Shown here: positions 1 through 6,883 of the stretch, piece by piece
How positions within the stretch are numbered: position 1 is the first letter of the stretch
How the letters are laid out: every line of letters starts with the position of its first letter
NCBI GenBank assembly: GCA_030849065.1
Contig: JASAON010001388.1
Location: 1 to 19,591, forward strand
From: Jaenimonas drosophilae
Taxonomy: Eukaryota > Euglenozoa > Kinetoplastea > Trypanosomatida > Trypanosomatidae
DNA length: 19,591 bases
Direction: 5' to 3'
Made by a program: the position numbers and the translations under genes
The notes under the pieces: model-generated
Told to the model about the DNA's origin: nothing
Database searches by the model: none
The model's input: the letters and a program-made list of their open reading frames with translations, nothing else

Positions 1-562
1 GTTCCTCCTGCTCCTGCTGCTGCTGGAGGCGGAACCACTCCTCCATCTCTGCCTCACGCGCGGTCTGACGCTGTTGCACCATCATGCGTTGATAAATCCG
101 GCGTTGAGCTGCCGGAACACCACCACTAACACCAACAACACTACTACTACTGCCATTCACGAAGTTGCGATCGCGTTTGCGACGGTTGTCTGGCGGAGGT
201 GTGAGGCCGTTGCTGTATTCGTGCAGAAACTGAAGGAGGTCATGTACTGGAATGACATCCGCTGAAGATGATGATGATGCTGCCATGATGTTGCCACGAG
301 CGCTCGTCGTACCACCCGGTGCGAAGGATGTACCAGCCATGGTGGAGGTTCCTGCACGTGCGGCGAGCTTCGCGGCTTGATAGTTGATGCAGAAGCTTCG
401 TACATCGGTGGCGGTGGCGGCCTTCATCATGCTCCGCTCATGCAGGAGATCGGTGCAACGCTGCTGCAAACGTTGGAGCTCATCACGTTGAGTCTGAAGA
501 ATTTGTTCGTACTCCTCCGCCACATTGGCCGCATGCTGCTTCCAGTAGTCCACCTCAGACAT
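1..562 (-). CDS. Hypothetical coiled-coil / low-complexity protein, C-terminal part missing
   Basis: An open frame begins at the ATG at 562-560 (MSEVDYWKQHAANVAEEYE) and runs without a stop to the window edge, so about 187 residues are visible and the C-terminus lies outside. Residues 1-45 form a strongly predicted coiled coil rich in E, Q and L. A hydrophilic stretch follows with S, T, A and G runs (serine run encoded by TCA repeats, a second run of four serines and valines), then a basic segment (NRRKRDRNF), and then a second Q/E-rich helix at the edge. The start is supported by a pyrimidine tract and AG about 30 bases upstream. The opening resembles the start of many coiled-coil scaffold proteins, but I recognise no family. 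It is the last gene of the visible cluster in transcription order. The open frame is clear; the function is unknown. Confidence 0.7.
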   Translation of the reverse strand, partial: MSEVDYWKQHAANVAEEYEQILQTQRDELQRLQQRCTDLLHERSMMKAATATDVRSFCINYQAAKLAARAGTSTMAGTSFAPGGTTSARGNIMAASSSSSADVIPVHDLLQFLHEYSNGLTPPPDNRRKRDRNFVNGSSSSVVGVSGGVPAAQRRIYQRMMVQQRQTAREAEMEEWFRLQQQQEQEE

Positions 563-928
563 GATCTACGATGTTGTATTTGATGATTATCCTCGATGTT
601 GTGTGTGCGTGTGCGTGAGCAGGGGGAGAGATGAGGAGAGAGAGAGCTTGAGGCCGGCAATTTGCTGCTTTCACACGATTCCTCACGATGTTGCCTCTGC
701 AGCCGAGGTACGCCGAGCGCGTGCGGATGTGTAAATGTGTATTTGTTTCTGAAGAGCACGATCACCGGCCGCTGTGCGTACNCGTGCGTGAAGAAGAAGA
801 AGAGGAAGAAGAAGAACAATGTAATGATGCATTGATGCAACATGTCTCGCTGCAACGTACAAGAAGAAAATATAGGGAGAAATGAGCTCCATCAAAACAC
901 GAGCTGAGGAACATCATCATCATCATAA
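563..928. other. Intergenic region, 366 bp, no gene seen
   Basis: It holds the 5' flank of the gene at 1-562, including two purine-rich tracts on the plus strand (621-647 and about 789-816) that are pyrimidine tracts on the transcribed sense strand. It also holds the 3' flank of the MCU-like gene, with CAT repeats near 912-927. Short frames crossing it are low-complexity and one contains an undetermined base at 782 (N). I see no RNA gene. Confidence 0.6.
592..647 (-). promoter_or_regulatory. Predicted trans-splice acceptor for the gene starting at 562
   Basis: On the minus strand a 27-base C/T-rich tract (plus 621-647, purine-rich on the plus strand) is followed by a CA-rich spacer. The first AG after it is at 593-592, about 30 bases before the start codon. 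A second AG lies at 567-566. Position and order fit a kinetoplastid spliced-leader acceptor; the exact AG is inferred. Confidence 0.5.
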
Positions 929-1561
929 TCATGCACCAAGTCCATCGTAGAGGTGCTGCAACCGTTGCACCTCGTTGCGTTGATGCTGAAGCTCCTTCAC
1001 GTTGAGCCCACATCGACGATGAAGATGTTGGCGGCGCCACGCCAACGCCGCGCACCGAACACCGCCGTATGTGAGCTCTGATGAGCGCACACTGAACCAC
1101 GCGAGGCTCAACCACGTAACACTGTATCCGAGCACATATGTGATGGGCTCCACGAGGTTCCAGTCAAAGCGAATGTACGTCCAGTAAAAGAGCACCAACA
1201 TTTGCACCAACAACAGCGCAAAAACAATGTAGCAGCCACGTTGCACCCACCTCTCCGCTGCTGCTTCACACGTGGATGCCTGCTCCTCCAGACGTTGGAG
1301 GGTGGCCGCCTCTGCCGCCAGTCGCGGGCCCAACACGGCATCTCGCACGTTGGCCTTTAGCCAGACAAGATGTGTGCGTTGAGCATCAACATCAGCATCG
1401 CGTGAGGTGCTGCTACACCACCGACGTGTGGAGAACAACGGGAACGAACAAAGAAGAGGAGCATGGCCCAACATACATGTTGAAGATGATGATCTCTTGG
1501 CCAACACCGTCACACAAAGACGGTACTGAAGCACAACAAGTCCTGCATGAAGCGGAGGCAT
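929..1561 (-). CDS. Mitochondrial calcium uniporter (MCU)-family subunit, divergent signature
   Basis: The 210-residue product has the MCU layout. It starts with an S/R-rich N-terminus that could be a mitochondrial presequence (about 1-55). A first coiled coil (about 78-106) is followed by transmembrane helix 1 (about 110-128), the short pore loop WNLVEPITY (134-142), transmembrane helix 2 (about 140-158) and a second coiled coil (about 187-206). MCU subunits form the inner-membrane calcium channel, whose selectivity filter is the WDxxEP motif. Here the E (138) and P (139) are kept but the D is N (135, codon AAC). Kinetoplastids are known to have several MCU paralogues that assemble together; this could be one of them or a dominant-negative MCUb-like subunit. 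The frame continues upstream to a GTG at 1621, but 1561 is the first ATG. Family assignment is strong; the paralogue is unknown. Confidence 0.82.
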   Translation of the reverse strand: MPPLHAGLVVLQYRLCVTVLAKRSSSSTCMLGHAPLLCSFPLFSTRRWCSSTSRDADVDAQRTHLVWLKANVRDAVLGPRLAAEAATLQRLEEQASTCEAAAERWVQRGCYIVFALLLVQMLVLFYWTYIRFDWNLVEPITYVLGYSVTWLSLAWFSVRSSELTYGGVRCAALAWRRQHLHRRCGLNVKELQHQRNEVQRLQHLYDGLGA

Positions 1562-1651
1562 GATGTGTATGCGTGTATGTGTGCGTCGCTCGGCAATAGA
1601 GCGAAGAGGAGAACGCTGCACGCGACTTGTATTCGTATATTGTTGTGGTTG

Positions 1652-1672
1652 CTAGAGAGGATCACGATCCAT
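1652..1672 (-). other. Short upstream ORF in the leader of the MCU-like gene
   Basis: Between the predicted splice acceptor (1695-1694) and the MCU-like start (1561) lies an ATG at 1672-1670 followed by five sense codons and TAG (product MDRDPL). If the acceptor is right, ribosomes scanning from the cap meet this ATG first, so it could lower translation of the main frame. Seen directly in the sequence; the regulatory role is inference. Confidence 0.4.
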
Positions 1673-1693
1673 CTCCACCACAATCAGGTAGGC

Positions 1694-1718
1694 CTACAAC
1701 AACAAAGAAGAGCAGAAA
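1694..1718 (-). promoter_or_regulatory. Predicted trans-splice acceptor for the MCU-like gene
   Basis: On the minus strand a T/C-rich tract (TTTCTGCTCTTCTTTG) runs into TTGTTGTAG, with AG at 1695-1694. This would give a leader of about 130 bases, containing one short upstream ORF. Confidence 0.5.
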
Positions 1719-1792
1719 CGTAAAATCGCACGCAGGATGAATGCACATATACGCAAACAACACACTTGTGTGGCTGCCGAAGCATGAGGGGA

Positions 1793-1826
1793 GATGATGA
1801 TGATGATGATCATCATCATCATCATC
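1793..1826. repeat. Perfect 34-bp palindrome of GAT/ATC triplets
   Basis: Seventeen bases of GAT repeat are followed immediately by their exact reverse complement, centred on GATC at 1808-1811, with no spacer. It can fold into a long stem in DNA or RNA. It lies in the spacer between the bc1 core gene and the MCU-like gene. Confidence 0.85.
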
Positions 1827-2170
1827 AACATACACTTCCTCCACTGTTTTTGTTTTTCTTCGATCCGAGCTGCTATGTTCTAACTACAAGACTCCGCGCA
1901 CGTCCATGAATACACCAACATCATCACCTCGCCAACCATCTCCACACACAAACGCCACCATCAACCAAAAAACCTTGGCTGTGTGAGGTGGCGCTGCGGA
2001 GGAACATGTAGCAGGAAAGTGGGAGGAGGTCGGTGAATTCCATGGCGGAGCTACTAGACGTGCATCATCATCAACAACAACTTCATCCATCATCCACGCC
2101 TCATCAAACATCATCCAAAATGATGTTACGAGTGTTCGTCTTCGTCTTCTCTCCAGCACAAGGCACCAAC

Positions 2171-2189
2171 ATCATCATCATCATCATCA
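2171..2189. repeat. ATC microsatellite
   Basis: About six ATC triplets in the long spacer; a second, longer array of about eight sits at 2304-2327 just after the stop codon of the bc1 core gene. Confidence 0.8.
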
Positions 2190-2244
2190 CACGCATCTAG
2201 TTAGTGCATCCACACAAATGAATGGTTGTAGTTAGTGAAAAGAG

Positions 2245-2274
2245 CGTGTGTGTGTGTTGTGTGTTGTGTGTGTG
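2245..2274. repeat. GT-rich simple repeat
   Basis: An interrupted (GT)n run with TTG interruptions, in the 3' flank of the bc1 core gene; on the sense strand it reads as CA-rich. Confidence 0.8.
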
Positions 2275-2303
2275 CTGGAGCAACGTGTGTAGGGTCTGAC
2301 GCT

Positions 2304-2327
2304 ATCATCATCATCATCATCATCATT
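2304..2327. repeat. ATC microsatellite beside a stop codon
   Basis: Eight ATC triplets lie a few bases beyond the stop (2335-2333) of the bc1 core gene, in its 3' untranslated region. Confidence 0.8.
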
Positions 2328-2332
2328 CTGAC

Positions 2333-3745
2333 TTACGCCTTGTTAAGAGCGGCCACCTTTGGAAAGACGAAGGTATCGCCGGTGACGAAGCTCGACGGCT
2401 TCTGCGCCAAAATCTGCTTCAGCTCCGCCTCCACCTCCGCCTTGCTCACGCTCTGCAACGCCGCGGTGAGCTCCGCCACAGAAAACTTGCTGCACGCAAT
2501 GAAGTCGCAGTAGTCGCGCACGAGATCCACCTCATTCTGAAGCAGGCGCATCAGCGCACGGTGTTGGCTCGCCTTGAGGAGAGAATCATCCAGAGAGGCT
2601 GGAAACGTGGCCACGGCCTTGGCCACCTGCTCCTCCATCGCGTGTGGCGCACAGCACACCGTGAAGCCAATGAGGCCCGTGCTGCTGTAGGGGCGGTAGA
2701 ACACCTGTGGTGCGAAGTGGTTGGTTTGCAGAGTGACGTAGCTCGCATCCACGCCGCGCTGCATCATTTCACGAATGATGAGACTGACGGCGTACTTCGT
2801 CGCGCTCTCATCGCGGCCGTTCGTGGCCACGCCAAAGGCGGCAATGACCTCCGCCTCCATATCGGGCTTCGTTCCCATGGCAGACGCACGTGCCTCGTAC
2901 ACAATCTCCTGCCGGCCCTCGTAGAACTGCGCCCGCTCGTTGGCGTGGCTGAAGTTGTTGGCGGGGCTGCGTGCGTGGTGAGGTGCCTCGGCGGAGTGCT
3001 TGTAGGGGAGCTTCTCGTACGCCGCAACAAGCGCCTCGTGAGGAACGTTAACGGCCGCAATCGTGATGTGCTGTGGCTTCATCACCGCCGCCCAGTGCTC
3101 CACGAGAGCCTTGGAGCTGCATCGGTCGTTGGCCAGACGTGGCACCATGCGTGGCGCACCGAGCGGCTCCTTGTAAAAGGCCACCGTTTCTAACTGATCC
3201 ACGACGTAGTCGCGCGGGTTCTGCCAGCGGAGCTCATCCAGTTGGTTGTCAAATGTATCACGGAAGCGCTCAATATCGGATTCATGAAAACGTGGCGCAA
3301 CAACACCGGTGCCAAGCATCTCGAAGGGCTTCTCCCACAAATCGCGACGGCCCTCCGCCTTCCAGCTGAGATGGCGCTTGGCCACTTCACCGTGGCCGTA
3401 GGCGAAGCCCGTCGCGCGCATCGTGCGATCAATCTGGAAGAGGCTGTTATCCATGTTGGAGGTCTGAATCGCGCACCGCATCACGTGACTGAGGCCGGGA
3501 AGCGCCACAGGATCAAACTTTGGCCCGGCCTCGGCGTACACGCCAACAACGGCGTGAGCGCCTTGCAAATCGTGAGAAACAACACGCACACCGTTGCTCA
3601 AGGTGGTGGAGGTGAGTGGGGATGGCGTGGCGGGTGTTGGTGGTGCCTGCGCACGTTGGAAGCCGCTGTGGCCGAAGCTCTGCTTCAGAGAAGGTTGGCC
3701 GAAGCGGTAGGCGTAAACCAGGCGATGAGGGCTGGCACGGAGCAT
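2333..3745 (-). CDS. Cytochrome bc1 core protein / alpha-MPP-like M16 peptidase homologue
   Basis: The 470-residue product has a basic, S/A-rich presequence (about 1-45) and then the M16 fold opening TTLSNGVRVVS (48-57), the AEAGPKFDP strand and turn (71-79) and the helix GLSHVMRCAI (84-93). In active M16 peptidases this helix carries HxxEH; here only the first H (87) remains, E is R90 and the second H is C91, so zinc binding and catalysis should be lost. The glycine-rich loop typical of alpha-MPP is not visible. Loss of both points to a structural core subunit of respiratory complex III in the mitochondrial inner membrane, where two such subunits face the matrix. Length fits the family. The open frame extends upstream to 4012, but that part is CA-repeat and leader sequence; the ATG at 3745 follows a splice acceptor by 35 bases. 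An alpha-MPP role is less likely but not excluded. Confidence 0.8.
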   Translation of the reverse strand: MLRASPHRLVYAYRFGQPSLKQSFGHSGFQRAQAPPTPATPSPLTSTTLSNGVRVVSHDLQGAHAVVGVYAEAGPKFDPVALPGLSHVMRCAIQTSNMDNSLFQIDRTMRATGFAYGHGEVAKRHLSWKAEGRRDLWEKPFEMLGTGVVAPRFHESDIERFRDTFDNQLDELRWQNPRDYVVDQLETVAFYKEPLGAPRMVPRLANDRCSSKALVEHWAAVMKPQHITIAAVNVPHEALVAAYEKLPYKHSAEAPHHARSPANNFSHANERAQFYEGRQEIVYEARASAMGTKPDMEAEVIAAFGVATNGRDESATKYAVSLIIREMMQRGVDASYVTLQTNHFAPQVFYRPYSSTGLIGFTVCCAPHAMEEQVAKAVATFPASLDDSLLKASQHRALMRLLQNEVDLVRDYCDFIACSKFSVAELTAALQSVSKAEVEAELKQILAQKPSSFVTGDTFVFPKVAALNKA

Positions 3746-3780
3746 CGGTGGTGGTTGTGTTGTTGTGTGTTGGTGATTAT

Positions 3781-3856
3781 CTATGTTGTGTGTGTGTGTA
3801 TTGGTGTTGGTGTTGGTGTTGGTGAAGATGAAGAAGCAAGAAGTGAAGAAGATGAT
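3781..3856 (-). promoter_or_regulatory. Predicted trans-splice acceptor for the bc1 core gene
   Basis: On the minus strand a T/C-rich tract (plus about 3823-3856) is followed by a CA-rich spacer with no AG until ACATAG, with AG at 3782-3781. It supports the start at 3745 over the longer upstream frame, because the upstream part would be removed from the mRNA. Confidence 0.55.
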
Positions 3857-4015
3857 GAATGATGTGGCTTTGAAGCCGCAAACACATTGCAACATGGAGC
3901 TCCACATTGCACACAAACACGTTGTTGTTCTTCTTGAAGATGCAGCAAACGCGCAACACAAATAATGCTCCGTAGCGTATAACGTGGTGATGTACGTGCT
4001 GCGTTGGTGCATCTC

Positions 4016-6553
4016 CTACTCCTCCATCTCATTCATCTCTCCATGTTGTTGCGCACCAACAGCAGGGGCAGAGGTTGTTGGTAGTGCCCCGGCGGAGCTC
4101 ATGCCCGCCTCCACGGCGGCATCCACCACGGGTGGTATCAACGGCGGCGCCACCACACCTGCAGTACATCGCTCCTGAGCGCCAACACCCAGCTCATCCG
4201 CGAGGAGCTGGAGCACCTTCACATGCACCTCACTCCATGGCGCGACGGCCACCTCCCTGCGTACCGCGACGATGGGCTGCATCAGCGTCCATCGCAACAA
4301 CATCGTTGCGCAGAGGTGCGCACGTTGAAAGTCAGCCACGGCCCACACACGTGGCGTGCGACGAACGTGATCCACGAGCGCCTTCATAACGTAGGCGGCC
4401 ACACCACCAACGGTGGAGCGTTCATCGCCGTACTCGGGCGATGTGGTGAGCACCTCGGGAACGTTGGCGAAGATGCGCTCCACGTTTTGTTGCAGCGCAT
4501 CTTCGTCGTTGCGTGCGTGGCGAACAACAATCGATGATGTTCCACGACCTCCACGCATCATGGAAGAGTTGTTTGTGGGTGATGACGTTGATGTTGTTGT
4601 TGTTGTTGCAGAGGTGGTGCGGGGGTATGGCAAGGGTTGTGGCGGAGGAAGAGCGCGGAGCTCCTCCATCACATGGCCCCAACGTTGCAGCACGGCCACA
4701 ACATCATCCGGTACCACAGCTGCCATCGTCAACGCTGATGATGAAGATGTTGCGGCAGGATTGAAGGCCACGCTACGTCGCAGCTCACCAGCGTAGATTT
4801 GGCCGAGCAGCACAACACCACGATGATGTAAATCATGCGCGGTGTTGCGCATCTGCTTCTGTGTGGCATCCATCACCGACTCTACGTTGAGCACGTTCGC
4901 GGAACGCACGCCAGCAATCACTACCTCGGCAAGCAATGTGGCGGCGGCTGCGTACATCATCATGAAGATGGCCTCACCCTCGCACACCTCCATGGATGAT
5001 GATGATGATGATGATGATGGTGCGCAGCGTGATGCCTGAGCACGCAAACGCTGCGCAAGATTCATCATAACCTCCGCCACGCCCTGATCCACAGACGCAT
5101 CGTGTGCGCGTACATCCGCCGGGCTGAGATACAAGGCGGCGATGGATTTTAGCGTTGTTGCCATCGACTTCAGCTGCGTGAGTAGCGCATGATGAAGAGG
5201 CGTGAAGAGCTCCGCCACCACAGAGGTGGGAGCAGGAGGCTGTGGTTGGTGTTGTTGTTGTTGCGTGGCATCTGCTGCTGCTGCTGCATCTCCGGCAACA
5301 CTCCACAGGCTCGCCGTGTAGAGCTCCACGAGCTGCATCATGATTGGATGAAGCAAATCACGCAGCACCGGCAGCACCTCTGCCGCCACACACTGCGTCG
5401 CCGCCTCTGCCTCACTCGGAGCATCGCTGAGCAGAGAATACACTTTGCGTGAATGTTGCGCCAACAACGCACACGCACTCTTCAACTGCGCCAACACCTC
5501 GGCAACCGTGATGCGCGCCATGAGTGCCGCCTCACGCTCGGCACCACGCGTGGAACCTGATGAAGATGTTGTTGTTGTTGTTGCTGCAGTGGCACCACCA
5601 CCAACAGCACTACTGTTGGTGATGTGCATCGATGCTGATGCTGATGCTGATGATGCGGCAGCAAGATTGCGATGGAGTGCCGCCACACTCGTGCAAAAGC
5701 TGCCCGACACGCGTTGCATCAATGCGCGACGAATGGCGCCATCTAAATCACCGGTGGAGGGCAAGCATGTGGCGAGTGAGGTGGCGCGCAACAAGCGCAG
5801 GCTCTCCACGTGGCGCCGGATGATCTCCATCGCCTCGGGATCATCGAGCTCCGTCTCGCACATGGCCATCTCCATATCGTGGTACAGCTGCTTGGCGAGT
5901 GTGCGGCACTCCGTGTGAATCTGCGCAATCTTGGGCATCGCGGCATGCTTGGCAAGAAAACCATCTCCGGCCACCCAGTACTTCACGGCGACGTGGTGGT
6001 GGTGTTGTTGGAGCATCTGGCGCATCATGTCGGGGAGTTGAAGCAGAAACTGAACCTTCTTCAGCTGCCGGTTGACGGTGATGGTGCGTGAGATGCGCTC
6101 ACGATGAATGTGCATCTCATCATGTAGTTGGCCAGAGAGATCATCCACCTTCTTCACCTTCTCCGCGAGGGAACACAACTTCACATCCATCATGCCAACG
6201 TTGTCCTTCATTTCACGAATCGTGTCGGTGGCGCTGATAAACTTGGAGTAGTTCTGATACACCAGCTCCTGCAGCTCCCCATTCAGCGTGCGCATCGTGC
6301 GGAGTAGCTCCGTATCGGCCTCCACCAAACCCCGCAGACTTTCACGTCGAAGGAGCTCCGTTGTGTAGCGCCCAACACTGAAAAATTCAGAATCTAGCGA
6401 CAGCTCGGGTGCAACACCTGGCGTGCGTTGTGCCGCCTCCGCACGGTGCCCGGTGGTGCCGTAAAACTGGCGCATCTGCTCACGTAGGTGACGGCGGCGT
6501 TCATCCTTGGCATCTGTGGAGGTGTTCGGTGGTGCGGCTGCTGGTGCTGCCAT
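4016..6553 (-). CDS. VPS51: Vacuolar protein sorting protein 51 (GARP/EARP tethering complex)
   Basis: The 845-residue product carries a clear Vps51 domain near its N-terminus. LSLDSEFFSVGRYTTELLR (51-69) is followed by VEADTELLRTMRTLNGELQ (77-95), then LVYQNYSKFISATDTIREMK (97-116), the family's best conserved block, and a coiled coil to about 165 with KKVQFLLQLP (165-174). VPS51 is shared by GARP (endosome-to-trans-Golgi retrograde tethering) and EARP (endosomal recycling) and binds SNAREs through its N-terminus. The rest is helical and divergent, broken by S, T, A and Q runs encoded by triplet repeats, for example nine serines at about 4994-5019. Length is near that of human VPS51. The open frame runs on to 6760, but 6553 (MAAPAAAPP) is the first ATG after a predicted splice acceptor at 6694-6693. 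Confidence 0.9.
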   Translation of the reverse strand: MAAPAAAPPNTSTDAKDERRRHLREQMRQFYGTTGHRAEAAQRTPGVAPELSLDSEFFSVGRYTTELLRRESLRGLVEADTELLRTMRTLNGELQELVYQNYSKFISATDTIREMKDNVGMMDVKLCSLAEKVKKVDDLSGQLHDEMHIHRERISRTITVNRQLKKVQFLLQLPDMMRQMLQQHHHHVAVKYWVAGDGFLAKHAAMPKIAQIHTECRTLAKQLYHDMEMAMCETELDDPEAMEIIRRHVESLRLLRATSLATCLPSTGDLDGAIRRALMQRVSGSFCTSVAALHRNLAAASSASASASMHITNSSAVGGGATAATTTTTSSSGSTRGAEREAALMARITVAEVLAQLKSACALLAQHSRKVYSLLSDAPSEAEAATQCVAAEVLPVLRDLLHPIMMQLVELYTASLWSVAGDAAAAADATQQQQHQPQPPAPTSVVAELFTPLHHALLTQLKSMATTLKSIAALYLSPADVRAHDASVDQGVAEVMMNLAQRLRAQASRCAPSSSSSSSSMEVCEGEAIFMMMYAAAATLLAEVVIAGVRSANVLNVESVMDATQKQMRNTAHDLHHRGVVLLGQIYAGELRRSVAFNPAATSSSSALTMAAVVPDDVVAVLQRWGHVMEELRALPPPQPLPYPRTTSATTTTTSTSSPTNNSSMMRGGRGTSSIVVRHARNDEDALQQNVERIFANVPEVLTTSPEYGDERSTVGGVAAYVMKALVDHVRRTPRVWAVADFQRAHLCATMLLRWTLMQPIVAVRREVAVAPWSEVHVKVLQLLADELGVGAQERCTAGVVAPPLIPPVVDAAVEAGMSSAGALPTTSAPAVGAQQHGEMNEMEE

Positions 6554-6613
6554 GCTTGTTGTTGTTGCTGATGATGATGTTGTTGTTGTTGTTGATGAGC
6601 TAGAATATATGTA

Positions 6614-6631
6614 TGTGTGTGTGTGTGTGTG
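6614..6631. repeat. GT microsatellite in the VPS51 leader
   Basis: About nine GT units, reading as (CA)n on the sense strand between the predicted splice acceptor and the VPS51 start, followed by ATACATATA. Confidence 0.85.
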
Positions 6632-6692
6632 GTTGATGAACAGAGTACTCCTCACCCTCACCCAATGATTTGTGTGTGGCCACAAAACTACG

Positions 6693-6731
6693 CTACAACA
6701 CAACAAGACATACGTGAAGAAGGGAAGAGAT
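6693..6731 (-). promoter_or_regulatory. Predicted trans-splice acceptor for VPS51
   Basis: On the minus strand the tract CATCTCTTCCCTTCTTCACG is followed by TGTTGTAG, with AG at 6694-6693, the first AG after the tract. The resulting leader is about 139 bases and contains the CA repeat. Confidence 0.5.
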
Positions 6732-6883
6732 GAACGTGGAGGTACAACAACAACAACCACAAGGACGTATGCACGAAACGTTCGTGAAAAGATGGCACAA
6801 CGTCGTGTTTATGGTGGATTGAGGCATCCACACAGGAGTAGCGGAGATTTTCATCATCATCATCATCTTCATCATCATCATCT

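Larger units (their letters stand above)
1562..2332. other. Longest intergenic region, 771 bp, no convincing gene
   Basis: It contains the leader of the MCU-like gene, a perfect 34-bp palindrome made of GAT/ATC triplets (1793-1826), ATC repeats (2171-2189 and 2304-2327) and a GT-rich run (2245-2274). Two minus-strand frames (1662-1844, 1884-2159) lack an ATG at their 5' end and are low-complexity with D, H, V and M runs, so I do not call them genes. No tRNA-like or snoRNA-like structure was recognised by eye. Confidence 0.55.
6554..6883. other. Intergenic region, 330 bp
   Basis: It contains the VPS51 leader with its CA repeat and splice acceptor, and the short 3' flank of the U1C gene with CAT/ATC triplets (about 6851-6880). 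No additional gene or RNA is apparent; frames across it are repeat-encoded. Confidence 0.6.

Noticed and set aside
1662..1844. Minus-strand open frame with D and H runs
   Set aside because: It opens with GTG and is largely the translation of the GAT/ATC palindrome; it overlaps the predicted splice acceptor of the MCU-like gene.
1884..2159. Minus-strand open frame of 91 codons in the long spacer
   Set aside because: It opens with GTG, the first ATG is internal, and the sequence is dominated by R, M, V and D runs from repeats; no domain or conserved composition.
2561..3193. Plus-strand open frame of 210 codons opposite the bc1 core gene
   Set aside because: It is the antisense shadow of a recognised gene and has no family features.
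3242..3862. Plus-strand open frame of 206 codons
   Set aside because: Antisense of the bc1 core gene, running into GT repeats at its end; no support.
3746..4012. N-terminal extension of the bc1 core frame up to 4012
   Set aside because: It translates the CA repeat, the pyrimidine tract and leader sequence; a splice acceptor at 3782-3781 would remove it and a good presequence starts at 3745.
6554..6760. N-terminal extension of the VPS51 frame up to 6760
   Set aside because: It translates the CA repeat and leader; the acceptor at 6694-6693 and the first ATG after it at 6553 fit better.
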